Shown: positions 6,157-13,349 of the stretch, piece after piece
Position numbering within the stretch: the first letter of the stretch is position 1
How the letters are laid out: each line of letters starts with the position of its first letter
Source: PNAI01 sp964575715
Lineage (GTDB): Bacteria > Pseudomonadota > Alphaproteobacteria > Rhizobiales > Xanthobacteraceae
Length of the DNA stretch: 17,735 nt
Direction of reading: 5' to 3'
Assembly: GCA_964575715.1 (NCBI GenBank)
Contig: CAZNSG010000058.1
Span: forward strand, 1 to 17,735
The notes under the pieces: generated by a model
The model's input: the letters and a program-made list of their open reading frames with translations, nothing else
What the model was told of the DNA's origin: nothing
Databases searched by the model: none
Made by a program: the position numbers and the translations under genes

Positions 6157-7131
6157 GTGCGCAAGACATTTTCGGTTTTCCTGGCAAGTCTTGCGGCCGC
6201 TTTGTTCTTTGCCCTTTCCGCCATCGCCGCCGACTATCCGACGCGGACCGTCACCATCGTGGTTGCGTTCCCGCCCGGCGGTCCCAGCGACGTGCTGGCG
6301 CGCATCCTGGGCAGGAAGCTGGAACAGATTCTCGGCCAGCCGTTCATTGTCGAGAACCGGCCCGGCGCCGGCGGCAATATCGCGGCCGAGCAAGTCGCGC
6401 GCGCGGCGCCCGACGGCCACACTCTGCTCAACGGCAACAACAGCATCCTTGCCACCAACGCGGCGCTTTACAAGAAGATCAATTACGATGCGGAGCGCGA
6501 TTTCATCCCGCTCAGCCTGATCGGCACGCAGGCCAATATCCTGGTGGTCAATCCGAAAGTGCCGGCCAATTCCATGGCCGAGCTGATCGCGCTCGCCAAA
6601 GTCAATCCGGGAAAACTGAATTTTGCTTCTTCGGGCTACGGCGCGGCGGCGCATCTTGCCGGCGAGCTGTTCAAGACCGAGGCCAAGATCGACATCGTGC
6701 ATGTCGCCTACAAGGGCGCGGCACCCGCACTGCAAGAGCTGATCGGGGGACAGACGCAGATGATGTTCGCAACGGCCGCCTCCGTGGTCGGCCACATCAG
6801 GAGCGGCCTGGTGCGGCCGCTGGCGGTCACCACCCCCAAGCGCACCGCCATACTGCCGGACATTGCCACGGTGGACGAACTCGGGCTCAAGGGTTTTGAT
6901 GCCACCACCTGGCACGGCCTGGTGGCACCAGCCGGCACGCCGAAGGACGTGACTGACAAGCTCAGCCGCGCGATCGTGACCGCGCTCAACGATCCCGCCG
7001 TGCGAAAATCATTGGGCGACCTTGGCGTCGATATCGTCGGCAATTCGCCGGCCGAATTCGCCGCCTACATCAAGGCCGAGATCCCGAAATGGACCGCGGT
7101 GGTGAAAGCCTCCGGCGCGCAGGTGGATTGA
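6157..7131 (+). CDS. Bug-family periplasmic receptor (tripartite tricarboxylate transporter substrate-binding protein)
   Basis: A 324-residue protein from GTG 6157. A Sec-type leader (RK, then FSVFLASLAAALFFALSAIA) should be cleaved before DYPTR. The mature part has the Bug signatures: YPTRTVTIVVAFPPGGPSD, which forms the first ligand loop, then GQPFIVENRPGAGGNIAAEQ, then ARAAPDGHTLL, and later FASSGYGAAAHLAGELFK and HVAYKGAAPALQELIGG. Length and order match the family. Bug proteins bind carboxylates or other small organic ligands in the periplasm and may feed a TctAB membrane pair, but many are orphans, and no tctA/tctB is in this window. The UbiD gene downstream on the same strand suggests the ligand may be a carboxylated compound (inference). 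Confidence 0.92.
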   Translation: MRKTFSVFLASLAAALFFALSAIAADYPTRTVTIVVAFPPGGPSDVLARILGRKLEQILGQPFIVENRPGAGGNIAAEQVARAAPDGHTLLNGNNSILATNAALYKKINYDAERDFIPLSLIGTQANILVVNPKVPANSMAELIALAKVNPGKLNFASSGYGAAAHLAGELFKTEAKIDIVHVAYKGAAPALQELIGGQTQMMFATAASVVGHIRSGLVRPLAVTTPKRTAILPDIATVDELGLKGFDATTWHGLVAPAGTPKDVTDKLSRAIVTALNDPAVRKSLGDLGVDIVGNSPAEFAAYIKAEIPKWTAVVKASGAQVD

Positions 7132-7290
7132 CAAAAAGCACGCGCCATCCGCGCGCCGTTTTGCACATGCGAAATATAATTCTGACGGCAGACGCGGCAC
7201 GGTCGATGGAAACAAGATTGTCCATTGCGTGTGCCTTGGAACGCGCCTTGGAAAAAGCTAGGCTGCTGGCGATGGCGGCTTTTCCCCAAG

Positions 7291-7419
7291 ACAGCACTCA
7301 ACCCGGACCGGATCGTGGGACTGGAGACCATCGCCAGAGATGCAGTGGATATGAAATTCACGATGGCACCATTGACCAAGGAACAATTTGCCGAGCAGGT
7401 GCAGATTCCACCACGCTAA
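7291..7419 (+). pseudogene. C-terminal remnant of an ABC solute-binding protein
   Basis: In the frame ending at TAA 7417-7419 the translation contains LNPDRIVGLETIARDAVDMK, FTMAPLTKEQFAEQVQIPPR and stop. This resembles the closing helices of NitT/TauT-type (SsuA/THI5-like) binding proteins. The sequence upstream in the same frame (PWNAPWKKLGCWRWRLFP) does not look like that family, and there is no room for the ~300 residues expected. Only a tail is left, between the Bug receptor and UbiD. The rest of the 7132-7448 gap holds nothing I can support. Family identity is from recalled tail motifs. Confidence 0.5.
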
Positions 7420-7448
7420 TACAGGTTCAGACACGGAGTTGAAAAATC

Positions 7449-9029
7449 ATGCAGGAAGCAATCCGCAAGAAGAAAACAGAGCCAGCCACGGACCGGCCGC
7501 GCGATCTGCGCGAAACGCTGGAGCGGCTTCGATCCGAAGGCGACCTGATCGAGACCGACAAACCGGTCAATCCCGATCTGGAAATCACCGGTTTGCAGAA
7601 ACATCTCGATGGCGGCTGCCCGGTGCTATTCAACAACGTCAAGGGCAAGCCGCATCATCGCGTGGTCACCAATCTGTTCGGCGACATGAACGTGATCAAC
7701 AAGATGTTCGGCTGGGCGAACGACGTGGAGCGCACCGGCAAACTGGCGCACGCGCTCTCGCATCCGCTCAAGCCGGTGGAGATTCCACAGAACCAGGCGC
7801 CCTGCCAGGAACACGTCATCGAAAAACCCGACGACGTGAACACGTACATGGTGCCGATCCGGCACACCGCCTACGAGCCCGAACTCACCGTCGGCTCGGG
7901 CATCCGCTGCGTCACCGGCGCGCAGTTCGATGGCGGCTCGGACCTCGGCTACAACCGCATGAATTTCCGCTGGGGCAACGTCGGCACGTTCCAGATCTCG
8001 CCCGGCTCGCACATGTGGCAGGTGGTCAACAAATATTACAAGGAGAACGAGCCGGTGCCGATCACCATGTGCTTTGGCGTGCCGCCGGCGTGCACGCTTT
8101 TGGCCGGCGCCGGCTTCGACTACGCCATCCTGCCCATGGGCTGCGACGAGATCGGCATTGCCGGCGCGGTGCAGGGCGCGCCCATTCGACTCGTGAAGGC
8201 GCGCACGGTCGACGCCATGGCGCTCGCCGACGCCGAGTTGGTGCTCGAAGGCTATGTCAATCCGCGCGACCGCCGCTTCGAGACCAAGGAAGCGGAGGAT
8301 GCCGGCGTGCAGGGCCGCTACCATTTCCACCCCGAATGGGCGGGCTACATGGGCAAGTCGTACAAGGCGCCGACTTTCCACGTCACCGCGGTGACCATGC
8401 GCAAGCCTGAGACCAAGCCGATCATCTACTGCCTCGGCGTGCACATGCTCGACGACCACAACATCGACACCACGGTGCGCGAGTCGGCGATCTTCGAGCT
8501 GTGCAACCGCTTGCAACCCGGCATCGTGCAGGACGTGGTGATCCCCTACTGCATGACCGACTGGGGCGGCTGCATCATTCAAGTAAAGAAACGCCACAAG
8601 ATCGACGAAGGCTGGCAGCGCAATTTCCTCGGCGCCATTCTCGCCTGCTCGCAGGGCATGCGGCTGGCGATCGCCGTGTCCGAGGACACCGATCCCTATT
8701 CCATGGACGACGTGATGTGGTGCCTGACCACGCGCGTCAACCCCAAGACCGACATCCTCAACCCGATCCCCGGCGGGCGCGGGCAGACGTTCATGCCGGC
8801 CGAGCGCATGACCGCGGGCGAGAAGCAATGGACCGCCTCGAACACCCATTTCGAGGGCGGCATGGGCATCGATGCCACGGTTCCATTTGGTTATGAGAGC
8901 GACTTCATGCGGCCAGTCTATCCGGTCGATAAGGTGAAGCCGGAGGATTTCTTCGCGCAGAAGGATATCGAGAACGCGAAATCGCGCATGGTCGGCTGGG
9001 TGAAGTCGCTGGCCAGAACGGGGAGATAG
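7449..9029 (+). CDS. UbiD-family (prenylated-FMN) decarboxylase
   Basis: A 526-residue protein of the UbiD family, which reversibly decarboxylates aromatic or unsaturated acids with prenylated FMN. Cofactor-site residues can be placed by spacing: R170 in DLGYNRMNF, H188 in SPGSHMW (18 residues on, as between R173 and H191 of fungal Fdc1), an acidic residue E234 in CDEIGIAGAVQG, and E263/E267 in AELVLEGYV. The metal-ligand Asn five residues before the Arg appears as D165. The C-terminal half (TDWGGCIIQVKKRH, then NPIPGGRGQTFMPAERM) is also family-typical. No ubiX-like prenyltransferase gene is visible in the window. Because of sequence style and neighbours (Bug receptors, CoA ligase) a catabolic role is likelier than ubiquinone synthesis. 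The RBS GGAG at 7435-7438 is ten bases before ATG. Confidence 0.9.
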   Translation: MQEAIRKKKTEPATDRPRDLRETLERLRSEGDLIETDKPVNPDLEITGLQKHLDGGCPVLFNNVKGKPHHRVVTNLFGDMNVINKMFGWANDVERTGKLAHALSHPLKPVEIPQNQAPCQEHVIEKPDDVNTYMVPIRHTAYEPELTVGSGIRCVTGAQFDGGSDLGYNRMNFRWGNVGTFQISPGSHMWQVVNKYYKENEPVPITMCFGVPPACTLLAGAGFDYAILPMGCDEIGIAGAVQGAPIRLVKARTVDAMALADAELVLEGYVNPRDRRFETKEAEDAGVQGRYHFHPEWAGYMGKSYKAPTFHVTAVTMRKPETKPIIYCLGVHMLDDHNIDTTVRESAIFELCNRLQPGIVQDVVIPYCMTDWGGCIIQVKKRHKIDEGWQRNFLGAILACSQGMRLAIAVSEDTDPYSMDDVMWCLTTRVNPKTDILNPIPGGRGQTFMPAERMTAGEKQWTASNTHFEGGMGIDATVPFGYESDFMRPVYPVDKVKPEDFFAQKDIENAKSRMVGWVKSLARTGR

Positions 9030-9065
9030 CCCGGCATCAACCGGTGTAACTCGGTAATTGCCGCC

Positions 9066-9542
9066 CTAGAGTACACGCGGTATCCATCGCTTCACCCGCG
9101 CTCGATAAGCGTCGTATTCGGTGCCGAAGATTCTTTCGAGCCGTGCTTCGTCCCGCAGCACGCGGAGGTGAAACCAGACCGCGCGGCCGGCAAGCACGAT
9201 CAGCGCGAACCACGACCAGAGCGTGAGCGCAAGCCCGAGCAGAAAGATGAGGTGGCCGAGATACATCGGATTGCGCGTATAATAGTAGATTCCGGAGGCG
9301 ATGATCCGATCCGGCGGCACTTCCATGCCGCGACTGCCGTCGGCGCGCGGTAGACGATAGCGTCCGATCAACAAGTATTGCAGATATCCCCACGCCATGA
9401 GCGGCGCGCCCCAGGCGACGATGGTCAGTCGGCCGCGATTGAGCACAAGCTCGAAGGCGATCACCGCGAGCGGACACAGGATGAAGGTCTGCACTGGCGT
9501 CCATCCGAGCCAGCGCCAGACTTGGCGTGCGATGTTTCGCAT
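9066..9542 (-). CDS. Membrane methyltransferase-family protein (isoprenylcysteine carboxyl methyltransferase/PEMT-like)
   Basis: A 158-residue integral membrane protein. Hydrophobic segments are at about 18-36, 40-60 and 95-125. The family signature GIYYYTRNPMYLGHLIFLLG (84-103) is the cofactor-binding RNPMYLG motif, and EARLERIFGTEYDAYRARV near the C-terminus is the usual E..L...FG.EY..Y motif. Such proteins often methylate carboxyl or lipid head groups with SAM; many bacterial members have no known substrate. The start at 9542 is set by GAGG (complement of 9549-9552), six bases upstream, and by the loss of family resemblance before MRNIARQ. The next leftward gene upstream, the second Bug receptor, ends 26 bases away, so the two are probably co-transcribed. 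It converges with UbiD across 36 bases. Confidence 0.82.
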   Translation of the reverse strand: MRNIARQVWRWLGWTPVQTFILCPLAVIAFELVLNRGRLTIVAWGAPLMAWGYLQYLLIGRYRLPRADGSRGMEVPPDRIIASGIYYYTRNPMYLGHLIFLLGLALTLWSWFALIVLAGRAVWFHLRVLRDEARLERIFGTEYDAYRARVKRWIPRVL

Positions 9543-9568
9543 GTCTTTCCTCGCGCTCGGTCCGAACC

Positions 9569-10546
9569 CTAGTCCGCTTTCATGCTGGCTGCCCGGATCA
9601 CCTTGCCCCACTTCGCGGTTTCGTCCGCGATGAGCTTGCCGAAGTCGGCGGGCGAGCCAGCAAGCACCGTGCCGCCCGTATTGGCGACCCGAGCCTTCAT
9701 CTTGGAGTCGGCGAGGAACGCGTTGATTTCCTTGTTGAGGTTCTCGACTATTTCGACGGGCGTGTTCTTTGGCGCGCCGACGCCATACCACGCGCTCGCC
9801 TCGTAGCCCGGCACGAATTCGCCCACGGTCGGGATATCCGGCAGCGCCTCCGAGCGCATCACGGTGGTCACCGCCAACGGCCGCAGCTTGCCGGCTCTGA
9901 TGTAATCAATTATCGAGGGCATGCCGGCGAACATGACATGCACCTGTCCGCTGAACAGGTCGGTAATCGCCGGCGGCGACCCGCGATAAGGCACGTGGAC
10001 CAGATTGATGCGGGTCATCGTCTTGAACAATTCGCCGGCCATATGGGACGCGCCGCCAATGCCGGCCGACGCCATGCTGAGTTTGGCCGGATTGGCCTTG
10101 GCATAGGCGATGAATTCCGGAACCGTCTTGGTTGGAACTGTTGGATGCACCACCAGGACGCTGGCCTCGCGGCTGATGCCCGCGACCGGCGCGATGTCGC
10201 GGATGAAATTGTAGTTGAGCTTCTCGTAGAGCGTCGCGTTGGTCGCGGCCGCTGAGTTGAACATCAGGAGCGTATAGCCGTCGGCAGGCGCGCGCACGAC
10301 CGCCTCAGTGCCGAGAGTGCCGCCGGCGCCCGGCCTGTTCTCGATAATGAATGGCTGACCAAGCCGCTCCGACAGCCGTTGACCGATCAGGCGCGCGAGA
10401 ATGTCAGCCGTGCCACCAGCGGCCAAGCCGCTAATCCAGCGCACCGGCTTTGTCGGATACGATTGCGCCCAGGCGAAGCGCGCGGCGGCCGGGAGAGCGG
10501 CAGCACCCGCTGCCAGCTGCAGAAATCGACGGCGTGGAAGTTTCAT
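9569..10546 (-). CDS. Bug-family periplasmic receptor with a Tat-type leader
   Basis: A 325-residue Bug receptor. The N-terminus, MKLPRRRFLQLAAGAAALPA, has an RRRFLQL twin-arginine motif and a cleavage region near AWAQSYP, so export is probably through the Tat system, unlike the Sec-type leader of the Bug protein at 6157. Family motifs: WISGLAAGGTADILARLIGQ, GQPFIIENRPGAGGTLGTE, RAPADGYTLL, SAGIGGASHMAGELFK, HVPYRGSPPAITDLFSGQV. It overlaps nothing and is followed by the methyltransferase-family gene. The RBS AGGAG lies just upstream of the start (complement of about 10551-10555). The divergent LysR-type gene is the likely regulator. Confidence 0.93.
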   Translation of the reverse strand: MKLPRRRFLQLAAGAAALPAAARFAWAQSYPTKPVRWISGLAAGGTADILARLIGQRLSERLGQPFIIENRPGAGGTLGTEAVVRAPADGYTLLMFNSAAATNATLYEKLNYNFIRDIAPVAGISREASVLVVHPTVPTKTVPEFIAYAKANPAKLSMASAGIGGASHMAGELFKTMTRINLVHVPYRGSPPAITDLFSGQVHVMFAGMPSIIDYIRAGKLRPLAVTTVMRSEALPDIPTVGEFVPGYEASAWYGVGAPKNTPVEIVENLNKEINAFLADSKMKARVANTGGTVLAGSPADFGKLIADETAKWGKVIRAASMKAD

Positions 10547-10639
10547 GGCGTTCTCCTCTTGTCACCTTGACCTCGGACGATAGCCGATGCCGTCATAAGC
10601 CCATAATGCTATTGTCTGATGATGTCATAACAACAACAC
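10547..10639. promoter_or_regulatory. Divergent promoter region between Bug receptor and LysR-type regulator
   Basis: A 93-bp AT-richer gap. The 7-mer GTCATAA occurs twice in the same orientation, at 10592-10598 and 10624-10630, exactly 32 bp apart (about three helix turns), with ATAATGCTATTG between. LysR-type regulators usually bind such divergent gaps at two spaced sites. The repeat could be the recognition half-sites, but no classic T-N11-A palindrome stands out. Confidence 0.45.
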
Positions 10640-11596
10640 ATGGGTGCCGCCATGCAACTGAGCGATCGCATCGGACGCCGGATGAAGCTGCAAGACCTGC
10701 ACGTCCTCATGACCGTGGTGCAGGCCGGCAGCATGGGTCGGGCGGCGCAACGCCTCAACATCTCACAGCCCGCCATTTCGCGATCGATCGCGGAACTGGA
10801 GCATGCGCTCGGCGTCCGCCTGCTCGACCGCCACCGCCAAGGCGTCGAGCCGACCGAGTACGGTCGCGCGCTGCTCGATTGCGGTGCGGCCGTATTCGAC
10901 GAGCTGCGCCAGGGCGTGAAAAAGATCGAGTTTCTCGCCGACCCTGCGTCCGGGGAAGTGCGGATCGGAAGCAGCACCTTTCTAGCCGCCAGCTTCGTTT
11001 CCGCTGTCGTCGATCGGCTCTCCCGGCGCTATCCGCGCATCGTGTTTCATCTCGTGACCACACACACGACTTCAGTGCACCGTGAACTGGCCGAGCGTAA
11101 CGTCGACCTCGTGATCGCACGGAAAGCCGGCTCCCTAGCCGACGAGCAACTGGATTTCGAGTTTCTCTTTGACGACTTGTATGTCGTCGCGGCGGGCGTG
11201 CAAAGTCCGTGGGTGCGGCGTCGCAGGATTGAGCTTACCGAGCTGGCGAATGAATTGTGGGTGCTGCCACCGCCAGAAGGCGCGGCTGGGTCAGTCGCAA
11301 TGGAAGCCTTTCGCACTAGCGGGCTCGATTATCCTCGTGCGGCCGTGGTCGTCGCTCCCCCCGAGGTGCGTATGAGGCTCCTGGCGACCGGCCGCTTTCT
11401 TTCGATTTTCCCGGCTTCGGTATTGAGATTCTCCGCCGGGCACCCGGAGATCAAGGTCTTGCATGTTGAACCGCCACTTGCCCGCGTGCCAACCGGCATC
11501 GTCACGCTGAAGAACCGCACGCTCAGCCCGGTCGCGCAGCTTTTCACCGAACACGCCCGCGAGGTCGCGAAGCCACTGGCGAGGACGGGGAGATAA
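10640..11596 (+). CDS. LysR-type transcriptional regulator
   Basis: A 318-residue LysR-type regulator. The winged HTH covers about residues 17-76 (KLQDLHVLMTVVQAGSMGRA, then LNISQPAISRSIAELEHALG, then VRLLDRHRQGVEPTEYGRAL), and the effector domain follows from about 103 (GEVRIGSS). The SDRIGRR.KL lead-in is typical of the GbpR/CbL-like subgroup often found beside Bug genes. The start is uncertain: ATG 10640, 10652 and 10682 are in frame, none has a clear SD, and family length favours 10640 or 10652. It lies divergent from the Bug/methyltransferase pair, and the family habit is to regulate that divergent operon and itself in response to a pathway metabolite. Confidence 0.92.
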   Translation: MGAAMQLSDRIGRRMKLQDLHVLMTVVQAGSMGRAAQRLNISQPAISRSIAELEHALGVRLLDRHRQGVEPTEYGRALLDCGAAVFDELRQGVKKIEFLADPASGEVRIGSSTFLAASFVSAVVDRLSRRYPRIVFHLVTTHTTSVHRELAERNVDLVIARKAGSLADEQLDFEFLFDDLYVVAAGVQSPWVRRRRIELTELANELWVLPPPEGAAGSVAMEAFRTSGLDYPRAAVVVAPPEVRMRLLATGRFLSIFPASVLRFSAGHPEIKVLHVEPPLARVPTGIVTLKNRTLSPVAQLFTEHAREVAKPLARTGR

Positions 11597-11603
11597 TTTT
11601 CTG

Positions 11604-11740
11604 GTCATTCCGGGGCGCGGGCGAAGCCCGCGAACCCGGAATCCATGTTCTTAGTTTGTGCGACAGCTGCAACTGCGGTGCTTATGGATTCCGGCCCTCG
11701 CTCCCCTGGATCAAGTCCGGGGTCGCTCGGCCGGAATGAC
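11604..11740. repeat. Dispersed palindromic repeat overlapping the end of the CoA ligase gene
   Basis: The ends are GTCATTCCGG (11604-11613) and CCGGAATGAC (11731-11740), a perfect 10-bp inverted repeat. Inside, CCGGAATCCA (11636-11645) pairs with TGGATTCCGG (11685-11694), and GCGGGCGAAGCCCGC (11617-11631) forms a side hairpin. GTCATTCCGGGGC...GAATGAC units are a widespread interspersed repeat in Hyphomicrobiales (recalled). The right part, 11682-11740, is translated on the minus strand as the last residues of the acyl-CoA-synthetase-like protein. It also separates that gene from the converging LysR-type gene. Confidence 0.85.
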
Positions 11741-13283
11741 GAAGAAATGATTCCACCAGCGCCTTGCGGTCGAGCTTGCCGCGCTCGGTTTTTGGCAATG
11801 CTGCACTCAGCACAATTCGTTTCGGCGCCTTGAACGCCGGTAGCATGGCGTTGCAATGGCGCAGGATGTCGTCCGCGCCGATGCTCGCGCCCGGCCGCAG
11901 CACCACATAGGCGACCACTTCTTCGCCATAGACCCGATCGGGCACGCCCACCGTCGCCGCCTCGATCACGTCCGCCTGCTGCATCAAGATCGAGTCGATC
12001 TCCACCGGCGAGATGTTGACCCCGCCGCGGATGATCAGCTCCTTCTCGCGCCCGGTCAGCCGCAGAAAGCCTTCCGCATCGAGACTGCCGAGATCGCCGG
12101 TACGGATACGCCCGCGGCTATTGACCTTCACCGAGCCGTCCTCGGCGAGATAGCGGTAGTCGTTGTCGGCGAATGCGCCGATCTCGACCTGGCCGATCTC
12201 GCCGACCGGCAGGCGCATTCCCTGCCCATCGACAATCGTCAAGTTGTGATAGGGCAGCGGCCGCCCGGCCGTGCCAAAGCGGCGCTCCTCGCCGGTCACC
12301 GCCGCGATCCAGCCGGTCTCGCTCGAGCCGTAGCCCTGCGCAACCGCAATGCCGAAGCGTTGTTCGAAGCGCCGCCATTCCTCCACCGTCAGCGGCGCCG
12401 AGCTTGAGGTGATGTAGCGCAGCGCGGGCAGATCGCCGCGCCGCACTGCATCGTCGCCGTTGAGCAACAGGTTAAGCGTGGTGGGATTGCCGGTCGCGAC
12501 GGTCGCGCCATAGCGCTTGATGTGCGCGAAAAACCGGCTGCGCGAGAATCGCGTTCCTAAGATCAGCGTCGCTCCGCAATAGAGCGGCGGCAGCGCGCTC
12601 AGCGTCTGCGCCGAGCACCAGTTGAAGGAGCGAAAATCGTAAATGCGATCCTCGGCGGTCAGGCCAAAACCTTCCGCCGTCGGCTGGGCGTTGGCCAACA
12701 GCTCGCGAAAGCTCAGGATCACGCCCTTCGGCCGCTCGCTGGTGCCGGAGGTGAACAGGATCACGGCATCGTCGGTCGGCCTGGCGGCGAGAGGCGCATC
12801 GCTCGGCGCGCTATTTGCAACAGCGGCATAAAATGAATCCGGCGCCGGACGATCCCATAGTCCAAGCGCAAGACAAGGCGCCGACACTTGCGCCAGCAAT
12901 TCGTCGAGCTGCAATCCGGCCTCGTAAAGCACCAGCCGGGCATTGAGCCGCGCAAAAATATTGTCAAGCTGATTGCGGTTCATTTCCACATGCACGGTGC
13001 AGATGGTGGCGCCATACGCCATCACGCCGAAATAACAGGCAAGATGCTCGATGGAATTGTTGGAGAGCAATACGACGCGCTCGTTGGCGCCAATCCCCTG
13101 CCCGCGCAGATACGCCGCCATGCGGCGCGTCAATTCCCGCAATTGACCGTAACTGATGCTGCGCCCGTCATCGGCGCAAACGATGAAAGGCTTATCCGGA
13201 TCGCGCGCGGCCGCCCGCTCGATCCAGTAGCGCAGCAGTTGCGGACCGGCCTCGTTTGAGGGCAGTGGGTCTGATATGGTCAT
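11682..13283 (-). CDS. Class I adenylate-forming enzyme (acyl-CoA synthetase-like) with a repeat-derived tail
   Basis: A 533-residue ANL-superfamily enzyme that should activate a carboxylic acid as acyl-AMP and then as a CoA thioester. The P-loop TSGTSERPKG is at 178-187, GYGSSETG at 317-324, the ribose-binding D397 in RTGDLG, the hinge motif GREKELIIRGGVNISP at 411-426, and the catalytic K503 in TERGKLDRKAL. All core motifs are intact. The natural end should come soon after KLDRKALVESF. The last ~19 residues (RHSGRATPDLIQGSEGRNP) come from the dispersed repeat at 11604-11740, which supplies the stop. No clear RBS precedes ATG 13283. Divergent from the GGT-family gene across 66 bp. Substrate unknown. 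Confidence 0.9.
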   Translation of the reverse strand: MTISDPLPSNEAGPQLLRYWIERAAARDPDKPFIVCADDGRSISYGQLRELTRRMAAYLRGQGIGANERVVLLSNNSIEHLACYFGVMAYGATICTVHVEMNRNQLDNIFARLNARLVLYEAGLQLDELLAQVSAPCLALGLWDRPAPDSFYAAVANSAPSDAPLAARPTDDAVILFTSGTSERPKGVILSFRELLANAQPTAEGFGLTAEDRIYDFRSFNWCSAQTLSALPPLYCGATLILGTRFSRSRFFAHIKRYGATVATGNPTTLNLLLNGDDAVRRGDLPALRYITSSSAPLTVEEWRRFEQRFGIAVAQGYGSSETGWIAAVTGEERRFGTAGRPLPYHNLTIVDGQGMRLPVGEIGQVEIGAFADNDYRYLAEDGSVKVNSRGRIRTGDLGSLDAEGFLRLTGREKELIIRGGVNISPVEIDSILMQQADVIEAATVGVPDRVYGEEVVAYVVLRPGASIGADDILRHCNAMLPAFKAPKRIVLSAALPKTERGKLDRKALVESFLRHSGRATPDLIQGSEGRNP

Positions 13284-13349
13284 GGCGCGATTTTTACGGC
13301 ATTAGAATAACAACACAAGAACCGCAGCACCAAATGAGGCGACCGAACA
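13284..13349. promoter_or_regulatory. Divergent promoter gap between CoA ligase and GGT-family genes
   Basis: A 66-bp gap with an AT-rich core (TTTTTACGGCATTAGAATAA). ATAACAACACA at 13307-13317 is close to ATAACAACAACACA at 10627-10640 in the LysR-type gene's promoter gap. The GGT gene has GAGG about ten bases before its ATG. Both divergent promoters must lie here. Confidence 0.4.

Noticed and set aside
7132..7170. Possible terminator after the first Bug gene (AAAAGCACGCGCC ... GCGCGCCGTTTT)
   Set aside because: The pairing is imperfect and there is no proper T-run on the plus strand; too weak to list.
7388..8410. 340-codon plus-strand frame overlapping UbiD in another frame
   Set aside because: Arg/His/Ala-rich shadow with no RBS, running through the UbiD-family coding region.
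7626..8849. 407-codon minus-strand frame opposite the UbiD gene
   Set aside because: Antisense shadow of a well-supported UbiD-family gene; composition-driven, no RBS or motifs.
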